Positions 1 to 6,870 of a stretch of DNA of 44,852 nt are shown here, piece by piece. The position numbers and the translations under genes are program-made. The notes beneath the pieces are model-generated. The model did not search any database, had not been told where the DNA came from, and saw only the letters and a program-made list of their open reading frames with translations. Where the stretch lies: contig SLFX01000023.1 of the NCBI GenBank assembly GCA_007124045.1, forward strand, positions 1 to 44,852. Reading direction: 5' to 3'. Every line of letters begins with the position of its first letter. Positions within the stretch are counted from its first letter, which is position 1. The DNA comes from Candidatus Delongbacteria bacterium (GTDB lineage Bacteria; UBA4055).

Positions 1-828
1 GCATATCATAAACTTGATGGATTTTTTGCACATTTACCTAAACATTCTTCTGGAAAATTTTTAAGTAGATATGGAAGTGAAGAAATTAATTATGGTTTGT
101 TTCCTGAATGGAATCAAATTGCTGTTAAAGATACAATTCCAGATGTTTATATTACTGAAGCAGATGTTATTGCTGAACAAAATGCTCTTGGAAATGCTAT
201 TGACAAAATAAGAAATTTATATTATATTGCTGGGAGAACAAATAAAACTTCTTATTATTCTAGAGAAGATATTCCGTTACCGATTTATTTTCTTCCTAAA
301 AGTGTAAATGACACTTATGGTTTTACTGATAGTGAAATTGCTTTGGGGAAAGAATATTTACTTCAAGCGAGTATGGTTGAACAAGGTATGACAAGAGAGG
401 AAGCACAAAGTTTTCCAGATGGATTTGGTGGAAGATATAAAATTATAACTGAAGACCCAATGGGAGGAGCACCCGATGCAGGATTACATGTTAGAGACGG
501 ACCAAATCAGTATGTTGCTAGAGAAATTTCTGATAATCCATCTGAAGGATACAATCTTATTTATCTTGATCATGGTCATACTGCTGAAACCTATCTTGAT
601 TGGGCTAATAAAGCTGCTGCGCAAAAAGAAATGACTTCTCGTATTACAAGAGATTTAACTACTTTTACTATTGGGATGTCTAATGCAACTTCTGCTGGTT
701 TTAAGAAAGTTGATCAAATGTTTATTCCTATGGAAACAAAATTTTATAGAGCACAAAAAAGTGGAGATAATAATGCAACTATAAATGATTTTATTGGAAA
801 CTTTTATGGAATTGATTATACTAAATAG
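1..828 (+). CDS. Unknown protein, AT-rich, 5' end outside window
   Basis: Frame 1 is open from the first base, so the ORF-track start (a TTG at 97) is probably not the true start and the gene begins before the window. The visible 275 codons end at TAG 826-828. I do not recognise a family. The protein is hydrophilic, without a signal peptide or membrane segment in view, and contains runs such as DHGHTAETYLDWAN and GGAPDAGLHVRDG. By eye the DNA is only about a third GC and uses TTA, AGA and ATT heavily, unlike the genes downstream, which suggests recent transfer (phage or other mobile DNA). The last five codons lie inside a 34-bp sequence repeated at 2833-2866, and a strong terminator follows. 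It is certainly coding-like, but its function is unknown. Confidence 0.7.
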   Translation, partial: AYHKLDGFFAHLPKHSSGKFLSRYGSEEINYGLFPEWNQIAVKDTIPDVYITEADVIAEQNALGNAIDKIRNLYYIAGRTNKTSYYSREDIPLPIYFLPKSVNDTYGFTDSEIALGKEYLLQASMVEQGMTREEAQSFPDGFGGRYKIITEDPMGGAPDAGLHVRDGPNQYVAREISDNPSEGYNLIYLDHGHTAETYLDWANKAAAQKEMTSRITRDLTTFTIGMSNATSAGFKKVDQMFIPMETKFYRAQKSGDNNATINDFIGNFYGIDYTK

Positions 829-847
829 GCTGTTGAGGCTTGACAGA
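814..847 (+). repeat. Direct repeat DR1, copy 1
   Basis: This copy starts GATTATACTAAATAGGCTGT and matches 2833-2866 at 32 of 34 positions, with the first 24 bases identical. It contains the stop codon of the preceding unknown ORF. The unit between the two copies is about 2.0 kb and carries the AbiE-like pair. The nature of the repeat (recombination site, duplication scar) is inferred. Confidence 0.85.
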
Positions 848-860
848 AGTTGGTTAATCA

Positions 861-891
861 AAAAACCGCCGGAAAAACGGCGGTTTTTTTT
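861..891 (+). terminator. Rho-independent terminator
   Basis: An 11-bp stem (AAAAACCGCCG paired with CGGCGGTTTTT) encloses the loop GAAAAA and runs into an eight-T tract. It closes the AT-rich unknown gene and insulates the AbiE-like pair. Confidence 0.9.
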
Positions 892-943
892 GGAGACGGA
901 TTCAAATATAAGCCAATAAATGAGAAAATTGGCAAATGTTTGA

Positions 944-972
944 TTGACTTTATGGGGAATATTTCTTATTTT
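944..972 (+). promoter_or_regulatory. Putative sigma70-type promoter for the AbiE-like pair
   Basis: TTGACT (944-949) and TATTTT (967-972) are separated by 17 bp. Transcription would start near 979, giving a very short leader that includes the AAGG before the TTG start at 992. Confidence 0.45.
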
Positions 973-991
973 TCATCAAAAAGGTTGAAGC

Positions 992-1744
992 TTGAAGTAT
1001 ATAAGAGAAGATTTCTACAAGACATTTAAAGCCGGTTATTGTTTTTCCAGGGAAGACCTGTATGAATATTTTACGCAATATGAAAAAGATCTGAATAAAA
1101 ATACTTTCACTTGGAGGATTTTTGAACTAAAAAAGAAAAATATCATCCGGACTGTCGGTAATAATATGTATTCGATCAGCGATAAACCTGAGTATAAACC
1201 TCTTCTTAATAAGGAAGTAACAGACACAGCAAAACTGCTGACAGCTAGTTATGAATCTATAGAATACTGCATATCGGAGACCGGCTGGCTTAACGAGTTT
1301 ACGGTCCATCAGGCCTTTAAAAGTCACATAATCGTAGAAGTAGAAAAAGACATAGTCGAGTCTGCATATTATTATCTTAAAGACAATTCAGATTTTGAAG
1401 TATTTTTTGAACCGGATAAAAAAATAATTGATTATTATGTAACTGAAAGCAATAATGCAGTAATTGTAAAAAAACTGATCACAAGATCGCCTGTGCATTT
1501 ATTAAAAAATATAGCTACACCAGTTTTGGAAAAGATCCTTGTTGATCTGTATCGCTGTCCGGAATTGTATTACATGTATCAGGGTTCTGAGATGGTGAAT
1601 ATTTTTAGAAATTCGTTACAGAAATATCCCGTAAATTTTACTTTATTGCTCAGCTATTCACAGCGTCGCGGCGCAAAGAACGGCCTTAAAGAATTTCTGA
1701 AAGAAAATTTTTCTGATCTGACACAAGGACTTATAAATGATTGA
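992..1744 (+). CDS. AbiEi-like antitoxin / DUF6577-type protein
   Basis: A 250-residue protein directly upstream of, and overlapping by 8 bp, an AbiEii-type nucleotidyltransferase. In type IV AbiE systems the first gene encodes a DNA-binding antitoxin that represses the operon. The N-terminal 60 residues look like a winged-helix module (a helix, then TFTWRIFELKKKNIIRTVG followed by a beta turn YSIS), as in AbiEi and DUF6577 proteins. The rest is a mixed alpha/beta domain without a motif I can name. The start is a TTG at 992 with AAGG seven bases upstream; no ATG fits better. The family call rests on the wHTH-like N-terminus and the neighbour, not on strong motifs. Role as antitoxin/repressor is inferred. 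Confidence 0.65.
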   Translation: MKYIREDFYKTFKAGYCFSREDLYEYFTQYEKDLNKNTFTWRIFELKKKNIIRTVGNNMYSISDKPEYKPLLNKEVTDTAKLLTASYESIEYCISETGWLNEFTVHQAFKSHIIVEVEKDIVESAYYYLKDNSDFEVFFEPDKKIIDYYVTESNNAVIVKKLITRSPVHLLKNIATPVLEKILVDLYRCPELYYMYQGSEMVNIFRNSLQKYPVNFTLLLSYSQRRGAKNGLKEFLKENFSDLTQGLIND

Positions 1745-2843
1745 CGAAAAAAGCTTTAGCCCCGAATGGATCAATTCTTTCAGGCTCAAACCTGAGTACA
1801 GCCATATACAGACGAATATTCTTGAAAAAATGATACACTCCCTTTATCTCGTACGGTTACTTAAAATATCCGGGCTTGATTTTGTTTTTAAAGGGGGAAC
1901 ATCTCTTATCATTATTCTTGACGATGACAACCGTTTTTCAATTGATGTTGATATAATCTGCAGAGAAACAAGAGATACTTTAAAAGAGGTTTTCGACAGA
2001 ATAATCAAAAATTCGAAATTTATTTCTTACAGCCTTGATGAAAAAAGGAGTTACGGGCCGGGAGTTCCGAAAGCCCATTATATTTTTAACTACAGATCCG
2101 TTATTGACCCGCACACAGATTCTTCTATTCTGCTTGATATACTCGATGAAGTTATAGTTTATCCGGACATTCAGGAGTGCATAGCGGAATCAAAATGGAT
2201 TAAAGCAAATGAACCGGTGTATATAAAAACTCCGACAATAGATTCCGTTACGGGAGACAAATTAACTGCTTTTGCTCCAAATACTATCGGAATACCATAT
2301 TTCAAAGGCAAGATAGGTTTCGGACTGGAGATTACTAAACAGATTTATGATCTGGGAAAACTGTTTAACAGCGTATCAGATTTCAAAAAAGTCAGTGAAA
2401 GCTTTCATTCTTTTGCTCAGAAAGAGATCGGCTACAGGAAAATTACCGATCCGGACATTAAATTGACTCCCGAAAAGGTTCTTTGGGACATCATTATTAC
2501 ATGCAGAATTATAGCAAAAAGGGACGCTAATAAAACTGAGCCGGATAAAACTCATTTCAGGATGCTTCAGGAAGGGATCAAATCTTTTGGGGCCGCTTAT
2601 CTGATAAAAGGGAAATACAGACTGGAAGAAGCGATAACATCATCAGCACATATAGCCTATTCAGCCTCAAAAATACTTTTAAATGACCTTAGTCCGTGCA
2701 AAGTTTACGACGGAGAAGATGTATCGGATCTATTGATCTCTGATCCTGAGTGGAATTTTTTAAATAAGCTTAAGAAGCTGAATGATAAATCGGCTTTTTT
2801 TTACTGGTATAAAGCCATAGAATTACTTGGAAGATTATACTAA
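1737..2843 (+). CDS. AbiEii-type nucleotidyltransferase toxin
   Basis: A 368-residue protein of the AbiEii/MenT nucleotidyltransferase group. The signature is visible: FKGGTSL at residues 51-57, then RFSIDVD at 66-72, which supplies the two metal-binding aspartates. Family members transfer nucleotides to targets such as tRNA acceptor stems and arrest growth; some protect against phage. The ATG lies inside the end of the upstream AbiEi-like gene, so the pair is translationally coupled. The stop codon falls inside direct repeat DR1 copy 2. It appears full length with no frameshift. The NTase family is secure; the exact target is unknown. Confidence 0.85.
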   Translation: MIDEKSFSPEWINSFRLKPEYSHIQTNILEKMIHSLYLVRLLKISGLDFVFKGGTSLIIILDDDNRFSIDVDIICRETRDTLKEVFDRIIKNSKFISYSLDEKRSYGPGVPKAHYIFNYRSVIDPHTDSSILLDILDEVIVYPDIQECIAESKWIKANEPVYIKTPTIDSVTGDKLTAFAPNTIGIPYFKGKIGFGLEITKQIYDLGKLFNSVSDFKKVSESFHSFAQKEIGYRKITDPDIKLTPEKVLWDIIITCRIIAKRDANKTEPDKTHFRMLQEGIKSFGAAYLIKGKYRLEEAITSSAHIAYSASKILLNDLSPCKVYDGEDVSDLLISDPEWNFLNKLKKLNDKSAFFYWYKAIELLGRLY

Positions 2844-2866
2844 ATAGGCTGTTGAGTCTTGATAGA
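2833..2866 (+). repeat. Direct repeat DR1, copy 2
   Basis: This copy matches 814-847 with two mismatches. It contains the stop codon of the AbiEii-type gene, read in a different frame from the stop in copy 1, so the similarity is at DNA level and not shared protein ends. Its right end provides the -35 element TTGATA of the next gene's promoter. Confidence 0.85.
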
Positions 2867-2894
2867 GCCGTATTTATTATGTATATTAGTACGG
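2859..2894 (+). promoter_or_regulatory. Promoter and dyad upstream of DUF6364-type antitoxin
   Basis: TTGATA (2859-2864) and TATATT (2882-2887) are spaced 17 bp. CCGTA (2868-2872) and TACGG (2890-2894) form an inverted repeat around the -10, a plausible autoregulatory operator for a ribbon-helix-helix antitoxin. In DR1 copy 1 the same -35 position reads TTGACA but the -10 is absent. Confidence 0.6.
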
Positions 2895-2914
2895 ACAAAA
2901 GCAAAGGAGAAACT

Positions 2915-3154
2915 ATGAATACGAAACTGACCATCAAACTCGATAAAGAGGTGATCGAAAAAGCCAAAGATTATGTTAAAAAGGAAAAGACGAGCCTTTC
3001 GAAAATGATCGAGAATTACCTGCTGTCCGTCGTGGGTAAAAAATCTAATATTGAGATCACTCCGCTTGTAAAGAGCCTTTCCGGCGTAATAAAACCTCCT
3101 GCCGATGATTATAAAAAAGACTATACTGACTATCTCGCGGAGAAATACAAATGA
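2915..3154 (+). CDS. DUF6364-type antitoxin (ribbon-helix-helix-like)
   Basis: A 79-residue protein starting MNTKLTIKLDKEVIEKAKDY, the beta strand plus helix pattern of small antitoxins annotated as DUF6364 and found beside PIN-domain toxins. The ATG at 2915 has AAAGGAGA six bases upstream; the longer ORF in the track, starting at 2852, has no such site. The C-terminus (IKPPADDYKKDYTDYLAEKYK) is the toxin-binding tail typical of this group. The stop overlaps the ATG of the PIN gene remnant (ATGA), so the two were once a coupled antitoxin-toxin pair. The antitoxin appears intact although its toxin is broken. Confidence 0.8.
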   Translation: MNTKLTIKLDKEVIEKAKDYVKKEKTSLSKMIENYLLSVVGKKSNIEITPLVKSLSGVIKPPADDYKKDYTDYLAEKYK

Positions 3155-3287
3155 AAGACAAAGTGCTTGTGGACACGAATATCGTAATAGATCTGTTGTT
3201 ATCGTCACGCGTAATCTGAAAGACTTTAAAACTTCAGAATTGCCTGTTATGACTGCAAAGGACTATCTTTGTGCGGAGAAACCATGA
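3151..3287 (+). pseudogene. PIN-domain (VapC-like) toxin, internally deleted
   Basis: From ATG 3151 the frame reads KVLVDTNIVIDLLLS, the standard PIN N-terminus with its first catalytic Asp, and stops at TGA 3217. From about 3199 a different frame reads VVIVTRNLKDFKTSELPVM, the standard PIN C-terminus, ending at TGA 3285. Normal PIN toxins of this type are about 130-140 residues, so some 90 residues carrying the remaining acidic catalytic residues are missing, and the join is out of frame. The toxin must be inactive. The upstream antitoxin overlaps its start. Confidence 0.88.
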
Positions 3288-3291
3288 TCGA

Positions 3292-3305
3292 ATAACAAAA
3301 TTCAG
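3292..3305 (+). repeat. Direct repeat DR2, copy 1
   Basis: ATAACAAAATTCAG occurs here and again, identical, at 3946-3959. The two copies bracket the HepT/MntA module. This copy overlaps the hepT stop codon and begins five bases after the PIN remnant ends. Confidence 0.75.
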
Positions 3306-3625
3306 GAAATATCTTTCTTGAGTTTTGGAATGTCGTTTTGAATAATTCCCCAAACGACATCAAAGTTTATTCCTGAATAGTGATGTATAAGCCTGTCTCT
3401 TAATCTTGATATTTCCCGCCATGAAGTTTCGGGTTTTTGCATTTTGAATGTGTCTGACAGATTTTTTGCGGCTTCCCCAATAATTTCAAGATTTCTTACA
3501 ACTGCGTCCTGAGTTTTGATATCTTTCAAAAACAGATCATAATCCATTTCCGAAGTGAATTCTTCAATTCTGCGAATGCATTCCATTATGTCCAGAATTC
3601 TTATATTATCACGCTGTTCTGACAT
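3302..3625 (-). CDS. hepT: HepT-like HEPN toxin
   Basis: A 107-residue all-helical HEPN (DUF86) protein. The RNase motif RX4HXY is present as RDRLIHHY at residues 76-83. In characterised MntA/HepT systems HepT is an RNase (tRNA in one studied case) that MntA silences by adding AMP groups to the motif tyrosine; Tyr83 is the equivalent here. It overlaps the end of mntA by 17 bp on the same strand, so the two are translationally coupled with the antitoxin first. Full length for the family. Confidence 0.9.
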   Translation of the reverse strand: MSEQRDNIRILDIMECIRRIEEFTSEMDYDLFLKDIKTQDAVVRNLEIIGEAAKNLSDTFKMQKPETSWREISRLRDRLIHHYSGINFDVVWGIIQNDIPKLKKDIS

Positions 3626-3920
3626 ATTCTATCGAACTCATAATATTATCTTTAACAGATTCGACCCTGATGCTTTTTAAACCGTCGGGAGTTATGACAT
3701 CAACTTTTTTGTTCAGAGTTTCTTCGAGAAAATCACATAACCTGATAAAATCAAGGCCGGGCGGTGAATTAAATTCGATTATAAGATCAATATCACTTGA
3801 TTCATCAGCAGTATTCTGAACATAAGAACCAAAAAGCCCGATCTTTTTTACACCGAACATTACACTCAGTTGCGGCATCAAGCACTCTAGATTACTCATT
3901 ATCTGTTCTTTGCTTAACAT
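3609..3920 (-). CDS. mntA: MntA-like antitoxin nucleotidyltransferase
   Basis: A 103-residue minimal nucleotidyltransferase. The signature GSX10DXD is exact: Gly31-Ser32, then Asp43 and Asp45 in SSDIDLIIEF. Family members AMPylate the partner HepT toxin. The protein starts MLSKEQIMSN; the ATG at 3918-3920 (complement) is preceded by AGGAACC about five bases upstream. It leads the mntA-hepT pair, which runs opposite to every neighbour. DR2 repeats lie just outside the pair, consistent with the module having arrived as a unit. Confidence 0.9.
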   Translation of the reverse strand: MLSKEQIMSNLECLMPQLSVMFGVKKIGLFGSYVQNTADESSDIDLIIEFNSPPGLDFIRLCDFLEETLNKKVDVITPDGLKSIRVESVKDNIMSSIEYVRTA

Positions 3921-3945
3921 TTAAAGGTTCCTGTTTTATCCAAAT

Positions 3946-3959
3946 ATAACAAAATTCAG
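3946..3959 (+). repeat. Direct repeat DR2, copy 2
   Basis: Second identical copy of ATAACAAAATTCAG, 26 bp upstream of the mntA start. The distance between copies is 654 bp and encloses exactly the two-gene module. Confidence 0.75.
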
Positions 3960-4010
3960 TCGCAAATTCAACTCAAATTTTTCTGATTCTAAATTATACA
4001 GAAGCGGCAA

Positions 4011-4048
4011 AATGATACCAATCGGTATTAATACCTATTGGTATCATT
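4011..4048. promoter_or_regulatory. 38-bp near-perfect palindrome, probable double operator
   Basis: The sequence from AATGATACC to GGTATCATT is self-complementary at all but one of 19 base pairs. It resolves into two adjacent 14-bp palindromes, ATACCAATCGGTAT and ATACCTATTGGTAT, two bases apart. That is the layout of paired operator sites for a dimeric repressor. It lies between divergent mntA and the ATPase gene. No T-tract follows, so a terminator is less likely. The binding protein is not identifiable here. Confidence 0.7.
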
Positions 4049-4123
4049 GTTAAAATATTATCATTATGAGAGAAAGGGAATTGACGCATGAAGAATAAGT
4101 CTGCATTCCGGCAGAAAATCTTC

Positions 4124-4157
4124 TTGACAAATCGAATAAATTGGAGTATATTCCAAT
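4124..4157 (+). promoter_or_regulatory. Strong promoter with dyad over the -10, upstream of ATPase gene
   Basis: TTGACA (4124-4129), a 17-bp spacer and TATATT (4147-4152) form a near-consensus sigma70 promoter. ATTGGA (4140-4145) and TCCAAT (4152-4157) form an inverted repeat spanning the -10, so a bound repressor would block polymerase. GGGAG precedes the ATG at 4188. Confidence 0.75.
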
Positions 4158-4187
4158 AAATTTATTAAAAAATGGGAGTGTGTTCTA

Positions 4188-5399
4188 ATGATAGACGAAA
4201 TTATTCAAACATACAGAAGGCTTCTTGACGAAGTTGATTTCGACAAACACAGATATTTATTCGATCAGTTCAGTTTGAAAAACAGGCTTACCGGACTGGT
4301 CGGTCCCAGAGGTTCGGGAAAGACAACTATGTTATTACAATATATTAAAGAAAAAATCGATAATAAAGACGAATGTGTTTACGCATCTTTAGACAGTATT
4401 TACTTTCTTCAAGTCAATCTGTTGGATTTTGTGAAAGAATTATACGAAAAGAAAGGAGTGAAATACTTTTTCTTTGACGAGGTGCACAAATACAGGAACT
4501 GGAGCCATGAATTAAAAAATATCTATGATTCATTTCCAAAGATAAAGACGGTCTTTTCAGGCAGTTCAAGCCTTGATCTGATAAAAGGCAATTACGATCT
4601 TTCCAGACGGGGAAAAATATTCAGGCTTCGGGGACTTTCTTTCAGAGAATATCTCTATTTTAAAGACGGGATCATTTTCGAACCCGTAAAATTTGAGGAT
4701 ATAATCAAAACGCCTAACAAGATCTGCGAGATCATAGCTAAAACAGAAAAGCTGAAAGGTTATTTTGAGGATTATATGAATAGCGGTTACTATCCGTTCG
4801 TATTAGAGGATGAGGAAAGCTATCACGAGAAAATTCTTAACATAATTGACAAGACCATTTATCAGGATATTTCCGAATTTTACAAACTGAAAACGGAGAA
4901 TCTGATAATATTCAAAAAAATACTCTCATTTCTCGCAACAATACCGCCGGGGGATCTTAACAGAAATACGATCTCAAAGCTGACAGGCACGGATAATAAA
5001 ACGGTTCAGGCATATTTGAACATTCTTGCCGAAACCGGCCTTGCACACCTTGTTTCTGAGAATAAATCAGGCAGTAATCTGTTAAAAACAAAAGAAAAAT
5101 TATTTTTAGAAAATCCGAATCTCTATAAAGCAATATCCAAAGAAGCGGGTCAGGATCACAAAACCGGAACCATGCGGGAAATATTCTTCATAAAAATGAT
5201 TGAAAATTCAGGCAGAAAAGTGTTTTACGGCAATGTCGGGGATTTCGTTGTGGACGGATTAAACTTTGAGATCGGAGGCAAAAGTAAAGATAAAAAGCAG
5301 ATTAAAAATGATTTAGCTAATTCCTTTGTTGTAAAAGATGACATTTTGTACGGATCAAAGGGCGAGATACCGCTCTATCTGTTCGGATTTTTATATTAA
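4188..5399 (+). CDS. AAA ATPase with C-terminal DUF4143-type domain
   Basis: A 403-residue P-loop protein of the AAA_14/DUF4143 group. Walker A is GPRGSGKTT near residue 39 and Walker B is YFFFDEVHKY near residue 95; FSGSSSLDLIKG follows as a sensor-like segment. The C-terminal half has a winged-helix-like stretch (NTISKLTGTDNKTVQAYLNILAETGLAHLV) and a nuclease-fold-like end (FVVDGLNFEIGGKSKDKKQI), as usual for the family. Biological role is poorly known; such genes are common in accessory regions and often occur alone. Start ATG 4188 has GGGAG upstream. Only 14 bp separate its stop from tag, so its promoter may also drive the DNA-repair genes. Confidence 0.85.
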   Translation: MIDEIIQTYRRLLDEVDFDKHRYLFDQFSLKNRLTGLVGPRGSGKTTMLLQYIKEKIDNKDECVYASLDSIYFLQVNLLDFVKELYEKKGVKYFFFDEVHKYRNWSHELKNIYDSFPKIKTVFSGSSSLDLIKGNYDLSRRGKIFRLRGLSFREYLYFKDGIIFEPVKFEDIIKTPNKICEIIAKTEKLKGYFEDYMNSGYYPFVLEDEESYHEKILNIIDKTIYQDISEFYKLKTENLIIFKKILSFLATIPPGDLNRNTISKLTGTDNKTVQAYLNILAETGLAHLVSENKSGSNLLKTKEKLFLENPNLYKAISKEAGQDHKTGTMREIFFIKMIENSGRKVFYGNVGDFVVDGLNFEIGGKSKDKKQIKNDLANSFVVKDDILYGSKGEIPLYLFGFLY

Positions 5400-5413
5400 A
5401 TCATGGAGTTAAA

Positions 5414-5989
5414 ATGAAAAATCGCTGTCAATGGTGCCAGAATAACGGCGAAATATACATAAATTATCACGATACTGAATGGGGAGTTCCGGTTCATGAC
5501 GACAGGCATTTTTTCGAGCATATCGTACTTGAGGGAGCTCAGGCAGGTCTTTCGTGGATCACTATTTTAAAGCGCAGGGAGAATTACCGCAAGGCTTTCG
5601 ATAATTTCGATGTGAAGAAAGTGGCGAATTACGATGAAAAGAAGATCGAAGAACTTGTTCAGGATGCGGGTATAATCAGGAACAGGCTGAAGATCAGGTC
5701 GGCCGTCAAGAATGCGAAGATCTTTATTGAGATACAGAAGGAGTTCGGGTCGTTCGACAAGTATTTCTGGAGCTTCACTGACGGGAAAGTGGTAGATAAC
5801 AAGATAAAGACTATGAATGATGTTCCCGCAACGATCGAACTGTCCGATATTATTTCGAAAGATATGAAAAAAAGGGGAATGAGCTTTATCGGTTCGACTA
5901 TCATTTATGCGATGATGCAGTCTGTCGGCTTGGTGAACGACCATGAAATGAGCTGTTTCAGGTACAAAGAACTTAAAGGACAAAAATGA
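5414..5989 (+). CDS. tag: DNA-3-methyladenine glycosylase I
   Basis: A 191-residue Tag enzyme that excises 3-methyladenine from alkylated DNA to start base-excision repair. The zinc-snap ligands of Escherichia coli Tag (Cys4, His17, His175, Cys179) have matches here: Cys5, His19, His177, Cys181. The catalytic-region glutamate is in LEGAQAGLSW (Glu40). The length is that of the family. GGAG sits six bases before ATG 5414. The gene overlaps uvsE by four bases (ATGA), so two DNA-repair functions are coupled. Confidence 0.97.
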   Translation: MKNRCQWCQNNGEIYINYHDTEWGVPVHDDRHFFEHIVLEGAQAGLSWITILKRRENYRKAFDNFDVKKVANYDEKKIEELVQDAGIIRNRLKIRSAVKNAKIFIEIQKEFGSFDKYFWSFTDGKVVDNKIKTMNDVPATIELSDIISKDMKKRGMSFIGSTIIYAMMQSVGLVNDHEMSCFRYKELKGQK

Positions 5990-6870
5990 AATTAAGATAT
6001 CTCGGCTATGCCTGCATAAATATGTCGCTGGAAAAAACTACGAACAAGACTTTCAGGCTCTCGAATCTGAACCGAGAAAAGTATTTAGAGACTGTCAGCT
6101 ACAATCTGAAGTCGCTTGAAGATATTATAAGATGGAATTTTGAAAACGGCATTCACTTTTTCAGGATAGGTTCTGAACTGATCCCTTTTGCTTCGCACCC
6201 TGAGTTTGAGTTTGACTGGAAAAAGGATTTTGCGGATGAGTTTGCAAAGCTGAAAAAGCTCGGTAAAAAATATAAAATGCGATTTTCGATGCACCCCGGC
6301 CAGTATACCGTGCTTAATTCGCCCGATGAAAAAGTTGTCGAAAATGCCGTGAATGAGGTTGATTATCACGCGGAAGTTCTGAGCTTGCTCGTGCCTGATG
6401 ACGGAAAAATCGTCATTCATGCAGGCGGAGTCTATGGTGATAAAGTTTCTGCAAAGAAGAGGTTTATACAGAATTTCATAAGACTGTCGGCTAGTGCTAA
6501 AAAAATGCTAATCCTGGAGAATGACGATAAATCTTACGATGGTGCCGATGTGCTTGAAATATGCAGGGAGTTAAAGATGCCCGCGGTGTTCGATATTCTT
6601 CATCATGACTGTAATCCGGCAGAAGGCGATTTGAATGATCTGCTTTCTGAAGTTGTAGGAACATGGGGTGATGATGTGCCTAAATTCCATATTTCCTCAA
6701 GAAAAGGTAATACAGGGTGTTCTCATACCGATTATATAGAGCAGAATGATTTTTTCAGATTTAAAAAAATAATAGACCGCTTGCCTTTTGACAAAGAATA
6801 TGATATAATGATAGAGGCAAAAATGAAGGATAAAGCCGTGCTTAAACTGATGGAAGAAAATTATGTATGA
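5986..6870 (+). CDS. uvsE: UV damage endonuclease UvsE
   Basis: A 294-residue UVDE-type endonuclease that nicks DNA 5' of UV photoproducts as an alternative to UvrABC. It has the family's TIM-barrel hallmarks: LGYACIN at the start, FFRIGSELIPFASH, MHPGQYTVLNSP, VIHAGGVYGDK, LENDDKSY and DILHHDCNP, which provide the metal-binding His/Glu/Asp residues. AAAGGA precedes the ATG, which overlaps the tag stop. Full length. Confidence 0.97.
   Translation: MKLRYLGYACINMSLEKTTNKTFRLSNLNREKYLETVSYNLKSLEDIIRWNFENGIHFFRIGSELIPFASHPEFEFDWKKDFADEFAKLKKLGKKYKMRFSMHPGQYTVLNSPDEKVVENAVNEVDYHAEVLSLLVPDDGKIVIHAGGVYGDKVSAKKRFIQNFIRLSASAKKMLILENDDKSYDGADVLEICRELKMPAVFDILHHDCNPAEGDLNDLLSEVVGTWGDDVPKFHISSRKGNTGCSHTDYIEQNDFFRFKKIIDRLPFDKEYDIMIEAKMKDKAVLKLMEENYV

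Noticed and set aside
814-870. DR1 as an integron attC site
   Set aside because: GTTGAGT in copy 2 fits the GTTRRRY core, but copy 1 reads GTTGAGG, no matching RYYYAAC partner or long imperfect palindrome is present, and the neighbouring modules are not all in one orientation.
2840-3208. 122-aa minus-strand ORF
   Set aside because: It is antisense to the DUF6364-type antitoxin and PIN remnant; composition is that of a shadow frame.
5567-5983. 138-aa minus-strand ORF
   Set aside because: It is antisense to tag; no domain.
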